Below are positions 17,053 to 25,724 of a stretch of 64,000 bases of DNA, piece after piece (the first letter of the stretch is position 1; each line of letters starts with the position of its first letter). The translations under genes and the position numbers were made by a program. The DNA comes from Nonomuraea turcica (GTDB lineage Bacteria > Actinomycetota > Actinomycetes > Streptosporangiales > Streptosporangiaceae): positions 1 to 64,000 of the forward strand of contig NZ_JAUZQF010000031.1 in the NCBI RefSeq assembly GCF_030718205.1. Direction: 5' to 3'. Under the pieces are notes generated by a model that made no database searches, had not been told where the DNA came from, and saw only the letters and a list, made by a program, of their open reading frames with translations.

Positions 17053-18201
17053 TCATGCCATACGGGTCGCACGGCCGCCCTTAAGGGACAGCGGCAGCCG
17101 GGCCCAGCGCTTGAGGATCGCGAACTCCTTCCAGGGGCTGCTGCTGACCGTCTCCTTATAGATGACCGCCCACTTGCCCTTGAGGTAGAACCGGGCGGGC
17201 GTGTCGTCGGCGTGGGTGAACTGGATGACGGCGTCGCGGCGGCCCAGGGACACCGGCTGGTGCACGTAGCGGAAGCGGAACGGCCTGGGCTCCTTGCCCC
17301 GCACCTCACGCGCGAGCGAGGCGGCGGCGTGGGCGCCGGTCGGGATGCCGCTCTGGCACGTCCCATGGATCACGCCGTACTTCTGACGGATCGCCGCGGC
17401 GTCGCCGATCGCGTAGACCTCGGGGTGGGAGACCGAACGCAAGGCGGCGTCGACCACGATCCGGCCCCGCCCGTCGACCTCGACCCCGGCTTCGGCGGCC
17501 AGCGGCGACACCTTGACACCGGTCGTCCACAGGACCGCGTCAGCGGCGAGGAGCTCGCCGCCGTCCAGCTCCACCGCTTCCGGCATCACCTTGGTCACGG
17601 ACACGCCGGTCCGCACCTCGACGCCGAGCCGGTCGAGCCCGGCCAGCAGGTAGGTACGCGCCTTCGCGCCCATCATCGCTCCGAGCTCGCCCCGGCTGAG
17701 CAGGACGACCCGCACGGACGGGTGCTGCTCGGCGATCTCGGCCGCGGCCTCGATCCCGGTCAGACCGCCCCCGCCGACGACGACGGTCGCGCCCGCCACC
17801 AGGCGAGAGGTGAGACGGGCGGCCTCGTCCGCGCTGTTCAGCGTGACCGCGTGCTCGGCCACGCCCGGCACCATGCCGATGTCGGCGACGCTGCCGAGCG
17901 CGCAGACGAGCTTGTCGTACTCCAGCGAGCGGCCGTCGGCGAGCGCCACCCGGCGGGCGCCGGCGTCGATCGCGGTCACCCAGCCTTGGACGAACTCGAC
18001 GCCCGTGCCTTCGAGCATCTCCGGGATCCGCAGATCGGCCAGTTTCTGCCCGGTGGCGACTTGGTGCAGCCGCAGCCGCTCGGTGAAGCGGGTGCTCGGG
18101 TTCACCAGGGTCACGCGGACGTCCTCGCCGCGGGTGCGGCGCGCGACGGCGGCCACGGCGGTCATTCCGGCGTATCCCGCTCCGAGAATCAGGATGTTCA
18201 T
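17053..18201 (-). CDS. NAD(P)/FAD-dependent oxidoreductase (NDH-2-like)
   Basis: A 382-aa flavoprotein. FAD-binding MNILILGAGYAGMTA is at the N-terminus, a second Rossmann motif is ATVVVGGGGLTGIEAAAE, and the late FAD contact is VYAIGDAAA. This is the pyridine-nucleotide-disulphide reductase fold used by type II NADH dehydrogenases and related quinone reductases. No C-terminal transmembrane segment is obvious. A 12-bp inverted repeat sits just upstream of the start (18224-18252). It stands apart from the redox operon that begins at 24.5 kb. Confidence 0.82.
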   Translation of the reverse strand: MNILILGAGYAGMTAVAAVARRTRGEDVRVTLVNPSTRFTERLRLHQVATGQKLADLRIPEMLEGTGVEFVQGWVTAIDAGARRVALADGRSLEYDKLVCALGSVADIGMVPGVAEHAVTLNSADEAARLTSRLVAGATVVVGGGGLTGIEAAAEIAEQHPSVRVVLLSRGELGAMMGAKARTYLLAGLDRLGVEVRTGVSVTKVMPEAVELDGGELLAADAVLWTTGVKVSPLAAEAGVEVDGRGRIVVDAALRSVSHPEVYAIGDAAAIRQKYGVIHGTCQSGIPTGAHAAASLAREVRGKEPRPFRFRYVHQPVSLGRRDAVIQFTHADDTPARFYLKGKWAVIYKETVSSSPWKEFAILKRWARLPLSLKGGRATRMA

Positions 18202-18215
18202 GGCTGATGTCCTAA

Positions 18216-18618
18216 TCAGTCGTAGCGGGTCCGCCGGTGCGGCGGACCCGCTGGTTGGTAGCCGTCCGGCGGGTGAGCACTCGTGTGTCCTGGACGTCGA
18301 GTCCTGATGAAAGACAGTGCCTCTGCTGGTTGGCCGGGAGAGTTGATCGCTTCTGGGATGTCGTGGCCCGCCGACGGTGTTGGCGTGACCAGCACCCGGT
18401 CGACGAAGACCACAGTGTGCTCGGGGCCTGCGCCCTCAGCGCAGCCGCTCGTGCCCGCGCCGCCCGGTCAGCACGTCCTGCCGGCGCGAGGTCCAGCGCG
18501 GGGCGATTTCCTCGATCAGGTGACCCAGGTGTTTACGGGAGATCCCGGTGAAGGCGGAATGCGAAAGGCGGTACAGCCCAGCCAGGCTTAGACACCCTGG
18601 CATGATCCCGTACGGCAT
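18216..18618 (-). pseudogene. IS5-like transposase N-terminal remnant
   Basis: The minus strand reads LSHSAFTGISRKHLGHLIEE, then IAPRWTSRRQDVLTGRRG, and after a shift VVFVDRVLVTPTPSAG. This resembles the N-terminal helix-turn-helix region of IS5-type DDE transposases. The catalytic part is missing and frames are broken. The rest of the interval between the two flanking oxidoreductase genes shows nothing else. Confidence 0.45.
18224..18252. promoter_or_regulatory. Perfect 12-bp inverted repeat, 5-nt spacer
   Basis: agcgggtccgcc (18224-18235) pairs exactly with ggcggacccgct (18241-18252). It lies 23 bases upstream of the flavoprotein start, so it may be an operator or a leader hairpin. It could equally be a leftover terminator of a removed gene. 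Confidence 0.45.
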
Positions 18619-18706
18619 TCTCGTTCATCCGCTTGAGACCAACGTCGGGTCGCCGACCAAGATCACGATCTAATCGTGCGCGAGGTCGTTAGCCGGGCCG
18701 GGATTC

Positions 18707-19546
18707 TCAGCCGGCCCGGCCGTGCGCCTCCACCGAAAGGTCCTGCCAGTCGTCCCAGGTCTTGAGCCGGTCGGCATAGGCCTGCTGGATCATCGGGTAG
18801 AAACCCTGACCGAAGAGCACCCGCAGAGGCGGGTTACCGGCGTCGACAATCTTGAGGAGTGCTTGAGCCGCGGCGGCCGGGTCGCCGGCGGGCAGCTTGC
18901 CCGCCACCCCAGCGAGTGCCCGGCGGAGACCGTCGTAGATCGGGTTGGGCTCGACCTTGTAGCCGTTGTTGAGCGGATTCGGGTTCTTGCCGGACCTGGT
19001 GGCGAAGCCGCCGGGCTCGACCATGGTCACCTTGATGCCGAAGCCGGCAACCTCGCCCGCAAGAGATTCGTTCAGCGCCTCCAGAGCCCACTTCGAGGCG
19101 TGGTACGCGCCACCGAGCGGCATGGCGATGAGCCCGGCCGCCGAGGACATCTGGATGATGTGCCCCGACCCTTGCTCGCGCAAGTACGGCAGCGCGGCCT
19201 GGATGACCCGCATCGCGCCGAACACGTTGGTCTCCAGCTGATCGCGCAGTTGCTCCTCCGTCAGCTCCTCGATCGCACCGAACTGGGCGTAGCCGGCGTT
19301 GTTCACGATGACGTCGAGCCGGCCGAAGTGCTCCTTTGCCCGCTTCACGCTCTCGAAGACGGCGACCTTGTCGGTCACCTCCAGCTCCAGCGGGAGCACC
19401 GCGTCACCGTAGGCTGCGACCAGCTCATCAAGGCTGCCGGTGTTCCGCGCGGTCGCGGCCACCTTGTCGCCGCGAGCCAGGGCGGCCTCGACGAAGTTGC
19501 GGCCCAGACCGCGCGACGAACCGGTGACGAACCAAACCTTGCTCAT
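18707..19546 (-). CDS. SDR family oxidoreductase
   Basis: The ATG at 19546 with an upstream ggaatgag site gives 279 aa. Motifs: WFVTGSSRGLGRNFVEAAL, IVNNAGYAQFG, IIQMSSAAGLIA and YHASKWALEAL (Tyr and Lys of the active site). It is the last gene of a minus-strand series after the two NmrA-like genes, at a spacing of 130 bp. Substrate unknown; the length is normal for classical SDRs with an extended C-terminus. Confidence 0.88.
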   Translation of the reverse strand: MSKVWFVTGSSRGLGRNFVEAALARGDKVAATARNTGSLDELVAAYGDAVLPLELEVTDKVAVFESVKRAKEHFGRLDVIVNNAGYAQFGAIEELTEEQLRDQLETNVFGAMRVIQAALPYLREQGSGHIIQMSSAAGLIAMPLGGAYHASKWALEALNESLAGEVAGFGIKVTMVEPGGFATRSGKNPNPLNNGYKVEPNPIYDGLRRALAGVAGKLPAGDPAAAAQALLKIVDAGNPPLRVLFGQGFYPMIQQAYADRLKTWDDWQDLSVEAHGRAG

Positions 19547-19676
19547 GATCTCATTCCATTCTTCGTTTTGCTGGGTTGCCAGCATCTCGTGGTCGACAAC
19601 CCGCTTCTGGTGTGGCTCGTGACCTGCGCCACGTGAGCTTCCCCCAGTACGGGGTGGCCGCATTACCGGGTGGTGA

Positions 19677-20519
19677 TCAGCCGCCGAACGCGCGTGCGTT
19701 GTCGTGTGCCCAGTCGGCGAAGGTGAGTGCGGGCCGGCCCAGCAGCTCTTCCACGGTGGCGGTGGTGGGGCCCGGACGGCTGGCGTAGTCGGCCAGGGAG
19801 CCGAGCAGGCGGGCCGGGACCTCCTCGGGCAGCCCTTGCGCGAGCAGGCCCTGCCGTACCTGCTCGGGCGGGAGCTCCTGGAACGACAGCTCCCGGCCGA
19901 TGGCTGCGCCGATGAGGCGCACCTTCTCGAACTGATCCAGTGACTGCGGCCCGGTCAGCGTGTAGACCTTTCCCGCGTGGGCGCTGGTGCGGAGGGCTTG
20001 TACGGCGACGGCCGCGATGTCGGTTTCGTGGATCGGGGAGGTGGCGGCCTGGCCGTACGCGCCGCGCACCACGTCGCCGGCCTTCAGCTGGGGCGCCCAG
20101 GCCAGGGCGTTGGCGGCGAAGTCGGCCAGGCGCAGCACCGTCCAGTCCAGGCCGGAACTCATGACGAGCTCCTCGGCGAGCTTGAACTGGGCGGCGAAGC
20201 GGGCTTCCCCGGCTGGATACTCCACGGTGGTGGCCGATAGCAGCACCGCACGCCGTACGCCTTGCTTGGCGGCCAGCTTCAGCAGGTCGCCGAGGCCGGG
20301 ACCGGCGGCGCGCGGGCTGATCTGGATGGCTTCCGCTCCTTCCAGCGCCTGCTCGATCCACTGGGGATGGAACAGGTCTCCGTTGACGGCTCTCACGCGA
20401 TCAGGGAGCTTGGCCTCGGCGGGGCTACGGGTGACCGCGGTGACGGCGGTGACGTCCTGGAGCAGCTGGTTCATCACCTGGCGTCCCACGACGCCGTTGG
20501 CTCCGGTGATCAGGATCAT
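19677..20519 (-). CDS. NmrA-like NAD(P)-binding protein (atypical SDR)
   Basis: The start at 20519 (MILITGANGVVGRQVMNQLL) follows an aaagaga site and gives 280 aa. The glycine-rich GANGVVG motif and VVRGAYGQAATSPIHETDIA block are typical of NmrA/QOR2-like proteins, which sense or reduce with NADPH. No classical YxxxK. Homologous to the neighbour at 20557-21396 but clearly diverged. Part of the operon under the LysR region. Confidence 0.85.
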   Translation of the reverse strand: MILITGANGVVGRQVMNQLLQDVTAVTAVTRSPAEAKLPDRVRAVNGDLFHPQWIEQALEGAEAIQISPRAAGPGLGDLLKLAAKQGVRRAVLLSATTVEYPAGEARFAAQFKLAEELVMSSGLDWTVLRLADFAANALAWAPQLKAGDVVRGAYGQAATSPIHETDIAAVAVQALRTSAHAGKVYTLTGPQSLDQFEKVRLIGAAIGRELSFQELPPEQVRQGLLAQGLPEEVPARLLGSLADYASRPGPTTATVEELLGRPALTFADWAHDNARAFGG

Positions 20520-20556
20520 GGCGGTTGTCTCTTTCGGTCGATATGTGGACACAGCG

Positions 20557-21396
20557 TCAGGCCGGCGTCGGGCCGAAGTCCTGCGCGCGGGAGGTGACCC
20601 ACTGGTCGTAGGTGAAGGCCGCCCGCCCGGTGACCTCCTCGATCGTCGGCAGGACCGGTGCGGTCTTGCCGTCCCATTCGGCGAGCCCGGCGATCATGTC
20701 GTCGATCGCGGGGGCAGGCATACCGTGGTGGAGCATCTGCTCCCGGAACAGCTCGTGAGGCAGTTCCTCGAAGCGCAGCGGCCGCCCGATCGTCTCGGCG
20801 ATGATCCGCACCCGGTCGATCCCCGTCAGCGACTGCGGCCCGCTGAGCAGGAAGGACTCGCCCACGCGCTCATCGAGGAGTGCCCGGACGGACACGGCGG
20901 CGATGTCGCGCGGGTCGACCGGGGCCACGGCGGCGTTGCCGTACACGCCGCGGACGACGTCGCCGGCCTTGATCTGCGGCGCCCAGGCCAGGTCATTGGT
21001 CGCGAAGTAGCCGGGGCGGACGAATGTCCACGCCAGCCCGGAGGCGGCGACGGCCTGCTCCAGGCTCAGGTGCTGTTCGCCGATCCACGAAGGTGTCGGG
21101 TACGTGACCGCCGCGGAGGACAGCAGGACGACGTGCTGCAGGTCGGACAGCCGGGCCGCGTCGAGGAAGGCGTCGAGCCCGGTGAAGACGGGGAACAGGA
21201 ATGCCCGCTCCACGCTGTCCAGCGCCTCCGACAGGGTGTCCGGCTGGGTGAGGTCGCCGGGCACGACCTCGACTTGCTCGGGGAAGGAATGGCCGCCGGG
21301 GTTGCGGGTGATGACGCGGATCTTCTCGCCGGCGTCGAGCAGCTGGGTGACGACGTGGGATCCGACGTTTCCGGTGGCGCCGGTTACCAGGATCAT
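20557..21396 (-). CDS. NmrA-like NAD(P)-binding protein (atypical SDR)
   Basis: The start at 21396 follows a strong aaaggag site, giving 279 aa (MILVTGATGNVGSHVVTQLL). It shares the fold and the VVRGVYGNAAVAPVDPRDIA block with its neighbour. It begins 14 bp after the flavoprotein gene, so the two are co-transcribed. A shortened, nearly identical copy lies at 27072-27434, evidence of a recent duplication. Confidence 0.87.
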   Translation of the reverse strand: MILVTGATGNVGSHVVTQLLDAGEKIRVITRNPGGHSFPEQVEVVPGDLTQPDTLSEALDSVERAFLFPVFTGLDAFLDAARLSDLQHVVLLSSAAVTYPTPSWIGEQHLSLEQAVAASGLAWTFVRPGYFATNDLAWAPQIKAGDVVRGVYGNAAVAPVDPRDIAAVSVRALLDERVGESFLLSGPQSLTGIDRVRIIAETIGRPLRFEELPHELFREQMLHHGMPAPAIDDMIAGLAEWDGKTAPVLPTIEEVTGRAAFTYDQWVTSRAQDFGPTPA

Positions 21397-21410
21397 GGTG
21401 GAGATCTCCT

Positions 21411-23156
21411 TTATTCGGTGAGTCGACCCGTCGGGTCGAGGTCGGGGGTGAGCGCGGCCAGGCGGGCGAGCTCGGGGGCGGGTTCGAGCAGGGCGCGGCT
21501 GCCGACCAGGAGTTCGCGCTCGTCCATCGAGACTTCGAGGGTCTTGGTCAGCGTTTCGTCCAGCTCGGGGTAGTCGCTGCGGTTGTGGCAGCCCCTCGTC
21601 TCCCTGCGAGCAATCGCCCCCAGAACGGTCGCCTTGGCCACGAGCAGCGATGCCTGCAGGTCGAGCAGGTGGGCGAGGTCCTCGTGGCCTTCGGCGGTGG
21701 GGGACACATCCACCTGCTGTGCCTGTTCGGTCAGAGCCTCTATGCCGAGCAGCGCCTGCTTCAGCCCGTCCTCGTCGCGGACCACGCCACAGCGCTCCCA
21801 CATGAGGTCGCGCAGGTCGCGCTGGAGCGGACGGGCGAACTCGGCGCCCCGCTTGATCAGCGAGGCGAGCCGTTCGTTGGCGGCGGCCACGACGGCGGCG
21901 GGACGGTTGATGGTGGTCCGGTCCCTGGCCCAGGCGGCTGCCGCCTGGCCGGCGCGGCGGCCGAAGACGATGGTCTCGGCCAGGGAGTTGCCGCCGAGGC
22001 GGTTGGCGCCGTGGACGCCGGCGGTGACCTCGCCGGCGGCGTACAGGCCGGTCAGGTCGGTGGCTGTGGTCTCGGCGTCGACGACCACGCCGCCCATGGA
22101 GTAGTGGGCGGTGGGGGCGACCTCCATGGGGGTGGTGGAGATGTCGAGCAGCTGGTGGTCCAGGAACTGGCGGTACATGCGTGGCAGCCGTTCCAGGATC
22201 AGGGCCTTGTCCTGATGGGAGATGTCAAGGAATATCCCGCCGTGCGGTCCGCCCCTGCCTTCGGTGATCTCGGTGTAGCAGGCCAGAGCGACCCGGTCGC
22301 GAGTGGAGAGTTCCAGGCGTTCGGGATCGTAGGCGGCCATGAAGCGTTCGCCGTTGGCGTTGTAGAGCCGTCCGCCCTCGCCGCGCACCGCCTCGGTGAC
22401 CAGGGTGCCGGCGATCTCTTCTGGATGGGTCATGCCGGAGGGGTGGAACTGCACCAGCTCCAGGTCGGCCAGTCGGCAGCCGGCGCGCAGGGCCAGGCTC
22501 ATGCCGTCGCCGGTGTTCTCGTCGCGGCGTGAGGAACTGCGCCGCCACATCCGGGTGTGCCCGCCCGCGGCCAGCACCACGGCGTCGGCGTAGATCGCGG
22601 TCCTGGTCCCGGTGTCCAGGTCGAAGCCGAAGGCGCCGAAGCATTCGCCGTCGGCGTGCAGCAGCTCCGTGACGTAGAAGCGTTCCCGCATCGGGATGCC
22701 CTCGCTCTTGCGCGCGAGGGTCTCGAGGACGGCACGGCCGGTCCAGTCGCCGGCGAAGCAGGTGCGCCGATAGGTGTGCGCGCCGAAGAACCGCTGGTCC
22801 AGGCGGCCGTCAGGGAGCCGGGAGAAGCGGGCGCCCCAGTCGGCGAGCTCGCGAACCGCATCCGGTGCCTCGCGGACCAGGATCTCGATCATCGCGGGGT
22901 CGCCGAGGCCGTAGCCCTCCTTGTAGGTGTCGGCGAAGTGCTGCTGCCAGCTGTCCTGGGGGTCCCTGGTGCCCAGCACGGCGTTGATGCCCCCGGCGGC
23001 GAGCACGGTGTGGGCGTCCGTTCGGGCGCGCTTGCCCACGACGAGCACCTCGCAACCGGCATCGGTGGCGGCGATCGCCGCCCGTAGCCCGGCCGCGCCG
23101 GACCCGATGACCAGGACGTTGACGGCGTGGATCTGGATGTCAGTGGTGATGGGCAT
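21411..23156 (-). CDS. FAD-binding fumarate reductase/succinate dehydrogenase-type flavoprotein
   Basis: The start MPITTDIQ at 23156 with a ggaga site gives 581 aa, overlapping the preceding gene's end; an ATG at 23189 is possible. FAD motif VLVIGSGAAGLRAAIAATDA; HTVLAAGGINAVLG; active-site segments LVQFHPSGM, RGEGGRLYN, TRDRVA and HYSMGG; and GVHGANRLGGNSLAE near the FAD. This is the SdhA/FrdA/L-aspartate oxidase family. No iron-sulphur subunit or membrane anchor gene is nearby, so it is not a standard respiratory complex. It may act as a soluble oxidase or reductase, or pass electrons to a partner encoded in the same operon. Confidence 0.85.
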   Translation of the reverse strand: MPITTDIQIHAVNVLVIGSGAAGLRAAIAATDAGCEVLVVGKRARTDAHTVLAAGGINAVLGTRDPQDSWQQHFADTYKEGYGLGDPAMIEILVREAPDAVRELADWGARFSRLPDGRLDQRFFGAHTYRRTCFAGDWTGRAVLETLARKSEGIPMRERFYVTELLHADGECFGAFGFDLDTGTRTAIYADAVVLAAGGHTRMWRRSSSRRDENTGDGMSLALRAGCRLADLELVQFHPSGMTHPEEIAGTLVTEAVRGEGGRLYNANGERFMAAYDPERLELSTRDRVALACYTEITEGRGGPHGGIFLDISHQDKALILERLPRMYRQFLDHQLLDISTTPMEVAPTAHYSMGGVVVDAETTATDLTGLYAAGEVTAGVHGANRLGGNSLAETIVFGRRAGQAAAAWARDRTTINRPAAVVAAANERLASLIKRGAEFARPLQRDLRDLMWERCGVVRDEDGLKQALLGIEALTEQAQQVDVSPTAEGHEDLAHLLDLQASLLVAKATVLGAIARRETRGCHNRSDYPELDETLTKTLEVSMDERELLVGSRALLEPAPELARLAALTPDLDPTGRLTE

Positions 23157-24516
23157 ACAGGTCTCCAGCGATAGCTTCGGCGTCCTCACCCTGTGGCGAG
23201 CGGGGCGGGTACACCCGCTGAGGAAGCTCGGGGTCGGGGTTGTCGAGCGGTACGGCGTCGCCTCTGACCAGGCCGAGTTGCACGACCTGGCGCGGCAGCA
23301 CGGCGTCCAGCAGCCAGTCGGCGGCGACCCTGATCCGGTTGCCCGGCATGACGTACAGGTGGTAGCCCCGGGTGACCAGCTTCGCGGCCACTCCGGACAG
23401 CGACACGCCCAGCGGGTCCGCCGCTGCCTGCCAGCCGCCGAGGTCGACCAGGAAACCGAGATTGCGGTGCTTGTACGGCTTGGCGCCCCGGCCCAGCCCG
23501 AGTGAGGCAGCGACGTTGCGGGCCACGGCCGCGCCGTGCCGTTCGGCGTGCTGCCCCGTCATCGGGGTGATCTCGCCCGGACCGGCCAGGTCGGGCACTG
23601 CGGCCGCGTCGCCGGCTGCGTAGATCTCCGGGTGGCCGCTCACCGCCATGAACTCGTCGGTCTGGATCCTGCGGCCCACCGTGGGCAGGCCGAACGCATC
23701 GATGACCGGATCGGGACGGACGCCCGTCGTCCAGACGATGGTCCTGGCCGGGACGAACTCACCATCGCTGAGCAGCACTCCGTCCGGCGCGGCCTTGCGC
23801 ACTGTGGTGCCCAGCCGCAGCTCGGCTCCGCGCTTGCGCAGGACCCGCTCGGCGGTTCTGCCCAGGGAAGGGCGCAGTTCGGGCAGGACGCGGTCGTCGT
23901 ACTGCACGACGATCCAGCGCACCGGCACGCCGGCCAAGCTCCGGTACCTGCGCTGCAGAGACCGGGTGAACAACTGCCCGACAGCGGCCGTCTCGGTGCC
24001 CGTATAGCCCGCTCCGACCACGACGAAGGTCAGCCGGGCCCGCCGCTCCTCCGGGTCGTCGGCGACGGCGGCCAGCTCGACCTGCCGGATGATGTGGTCG
24101 CGCAGGTAGAGAGCTTCGGGCAAACCCTTCAACCCGTGGCTGTAGGTCTGGCTGCCCTCGATCGGCAGGACCTTGTTCACCGCGCCCACGCTGACGATCA
24201 GCCGGTCGTAGCCGACCTGCCGCGATCGGCCCTCGGAGTCGACGTAACGGACCTCTCGCTGATCGGTGTCCAGGCCGGTGACGGTGCCGGGCAGCAACCG
24301 GGTGTACGGCAGCGCGGCGGCCAGGGACACCGCGACATGGCGCGGATGCACGATCCCGGCCACCACGTCCGGCAGCAAGGGCTGGTAGAGCATGAAATCG
24401 GTCGGGTTCAGCAGGGTGACATCGATCTCCCGCCGGTGCTTGCGGTTCAGAACCCGCGCGGCGTTGTAGCCGGCGAACCCACCGCCGATGATCACGACTC
24501 GCGGTCGATGCGTCAT
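23140..24516 (-). CDS. Type II NADH dehydrogenase-like FAD oxidoreductase
   Basis: A 458-aa flavoprotein. RVVIIGGGFAGYNAARVL binds FAD, VVVGAGYTGTETAAVG binds NAD(P)H, and YAAGDAAAVPD is the second FAD contact. PLLPDVVAGIVHPRHVAV and the C-terminal region resemble NDH-2 enzymes, which feed electrons to quinone at the membrane. It is the first gene of the minus-strand operon that runs through the flavoprotein and NmrA genes. It is divergent from the LysR gene, across a palindromic operator. Confidence 0.85.
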   Translation of the reverse strand: MTHRPRVVIIGGGFAGYNAARVLNRKHRREIDVTLLNPTDFMLYQPLLPDVVAGIVHPRHVAVSLAAALPYTRLLPGTVTGLDTDQREVRYVDSEGRSRQVGYDRLIVSVGAVNKVLPIEGSQTYSHGLKGLPEALYLRDHIIRQVELAAVADDPEERRARLTFVVVGAGYTGTETAAVGQLFTRSLQRRYRSLAGVPVRWIVVQYDDRVLPELRPSLGRTAERVLRKRGAELRLGTTVRKAAPDGVLLSDGEFVPARTIVWTTGVRPDPVIDAFGLPTVGRRIQTDEFMAVSGHPEIYAAGDAAAVPDLAGPGEITPMTGQHAERHGAAVARNVAASLGLGRGAKPYKHRNLGFLVDLGGWQAAADPLGVSLSGVAAKLVTRGYHLYVMPGNRIRVAADWLLDAVLPRQVVQLGLVRGDAVPLDNPDPELPQRVYPPRSPQGEDAEAIAGDLYAHHH

Positions 24517-24601
24517 GGTCTCTCCTCAGTCCGCTTGATGTCGGCTCTCCAAATGGTGGATTTGCGGCCAATCCGGATCAACGACGCAGTTCGCTATGCT
24601 C

Positions 24602-24620
24602 CGGTAAGCGCGACTTACCG
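24602..24620. promoter_or_regulatory. LysR-type operator (T-N11-A palindrome)
   Basis: cggtaag (24602-24608) and cttaccg (24614-24620) form a perfect 7-bp inverted repeat with a 5-bp spacer. It includes T at 24605 and A at 24617 separated by 11 bases, the classical LysR box. It sits between the divergent NDH-2-like gene and the lysR gene, 14 bases before the latter's GTG start, where an autoregulatory site is expected. Confidence 0.6.
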
Positions 24621-24633
24621 ATGGAAGGCGAAC

Positions 24634-25524
24634 GTGGAGCTTCGTGACATCGAGATCTTCCTGACGCTCGCCGAAGAGTTGCACTTCGGGCGAACCGCCG
24701 AGCGCTTACATATCACCCACGCGCGGGTCAGTCAGGTGATCAAGCAGCAGGAGCGGAAGATCGGCGCCGACCTGTTCTACCGGACCAGCCGGACCGTACG
24801 GCTGACGCGGATCGGCGAGCAGCTCAGAGATGACCTCCTACCCCTGTACGCCGGGCTCAATGACAGTGTGCGGCGCGCCCAACTGGCCGCCCAAGGCGTC
24901 ACCGGCGTGCTCCGCGTCGGCATGCTTCCCGCCAACGCCCACGACCTGCGCCCCTATTGGGACTCCTTCCGTGCTCGCCATCCACAGTGGCGGCTGCACA
25001 TCCAGAGCGTCCGATTCAATGACGCCTTCGCCGTGCTGCGCCGCGGAGACATCGACGTCCTTGTCACGTGGCTACCGGTGGAAGAGCCCGACCTCACCGT
25101 GGGACCGGTCCTGTTCGCCGACCCCCGGGTGCTGGCCGTCTCCGCAGACCACGAGCTCGCCCAGCGGACGTCGGTCTCGCTGGACATGGTCGCCGATTTC
25201 CAGCACCCCGACACCGAAACCGGGCCTGACTACTGGTTCGACACCTTCGCGCCGCGCCAGACCCGCCGCGGTCGCATGATCGAACGTGGCCCTTTCGTGC
25301 GAGACACGGAGGATGCCCTCACCCGGACCAGCATGGCGGAGATCGTCACCCTCTTCCCCGCCCACATGACCCGCTACTGGGTACGGCCGGACATCGCCTA
25401 TCTGCCCGTCAAGGACATGGGCGCACTGCTGTACGGCATGGTGTGGCGCAGCAGCGAGACCGACAACGAACTCATCAGGTCCCTCGCACGGGTCGCACAT
25501 GACCTCGGAAGTCTCAAGAGCTGA
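24634..25524 (+). CDS. LysR family transcriptional regulator
   Basis: The GTG at 24634 (MELRDIEIFLTLAEELHFGR) has a ggaag site and gives 296 aa; the frame is open far upstream but only antisense to the NDH gene. The winged helix-turn-helix is typical (AERLHITHARVSQVIKQQE). The effector domain begins at VLRVGMLPANAHDL. It is divergent from the redox operon, which it most likely controls through the palindrome at 24602. The cytochrome b gene downstream may also be in its regulon. Confidence 0.9.
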   Translation: MELRDIEIFLTLAEELHFGRTAERLHITHARVSQVIKQQERKIGADLFYRTSRTVRLTRIGEQLRDDLLPLYAGLNDSVRRAQLAAQGVTGVLRVGMLPANAHDLRPYWDSFRARHPQWRLHIQSVRFNDAFAVLRRGDIDVLVTWLPVEEPDLTVGPVLFADPRVLAVSADHELAQRTSVSLDMVADFQHPDTETGPDYWFDTFAPRQTRRGRMIERGPFVRDTEDALTRTSMAEIVTLFPAHMTRYWVRPDIAYLPVKDMGALLYGMVWRSSETDNELIRSLARVAHDLGSLKS

Positions 25525-25622
25525 TGGAGCAGAACTCGGCTGTCGGCAGTAAGTCAGGGTTACCGGAGCATGACGTGATCCATCGTTGATCCTCACGGCC
25601 GCGGAATCCCACGATTGGCGGC

Positions 25623-25724
25623 ATGAAATCGACGATGGAAACCCTTCGCCGTGACTTCGCCGGCGACATCATCGAACCGGACGCGGAGCAGTACGCCCGA
25701 CCGCAGCCACTGGTCCACGCATGA
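25623..25724 (+). pseudogene. N-terminal scrap of an FAD-linked oxidase, coupled to the cytochrome b gene
   Basis: A 33-codon ORF reads MKSTMETLRRDFAGDIIEPD and ends after LVHA. The LRRDFAGDIIEPD segment is like the start of BBE-type FAD oxidases (around 450 aa). Everything after it is missing. Its TGA overlaps the cytochrome b ATG (ATGA at 25721), so it may now serve only as a translated leader for that gene. Confidence 0.45.

Noticed and set aside
23536..24633. Long upstream extension of the lysR frame
   Set aside because: It runs antisense through the NDH-2-like gene; the GTG at 24634 has a ribosome site and begins the standard LysR N-terminus.
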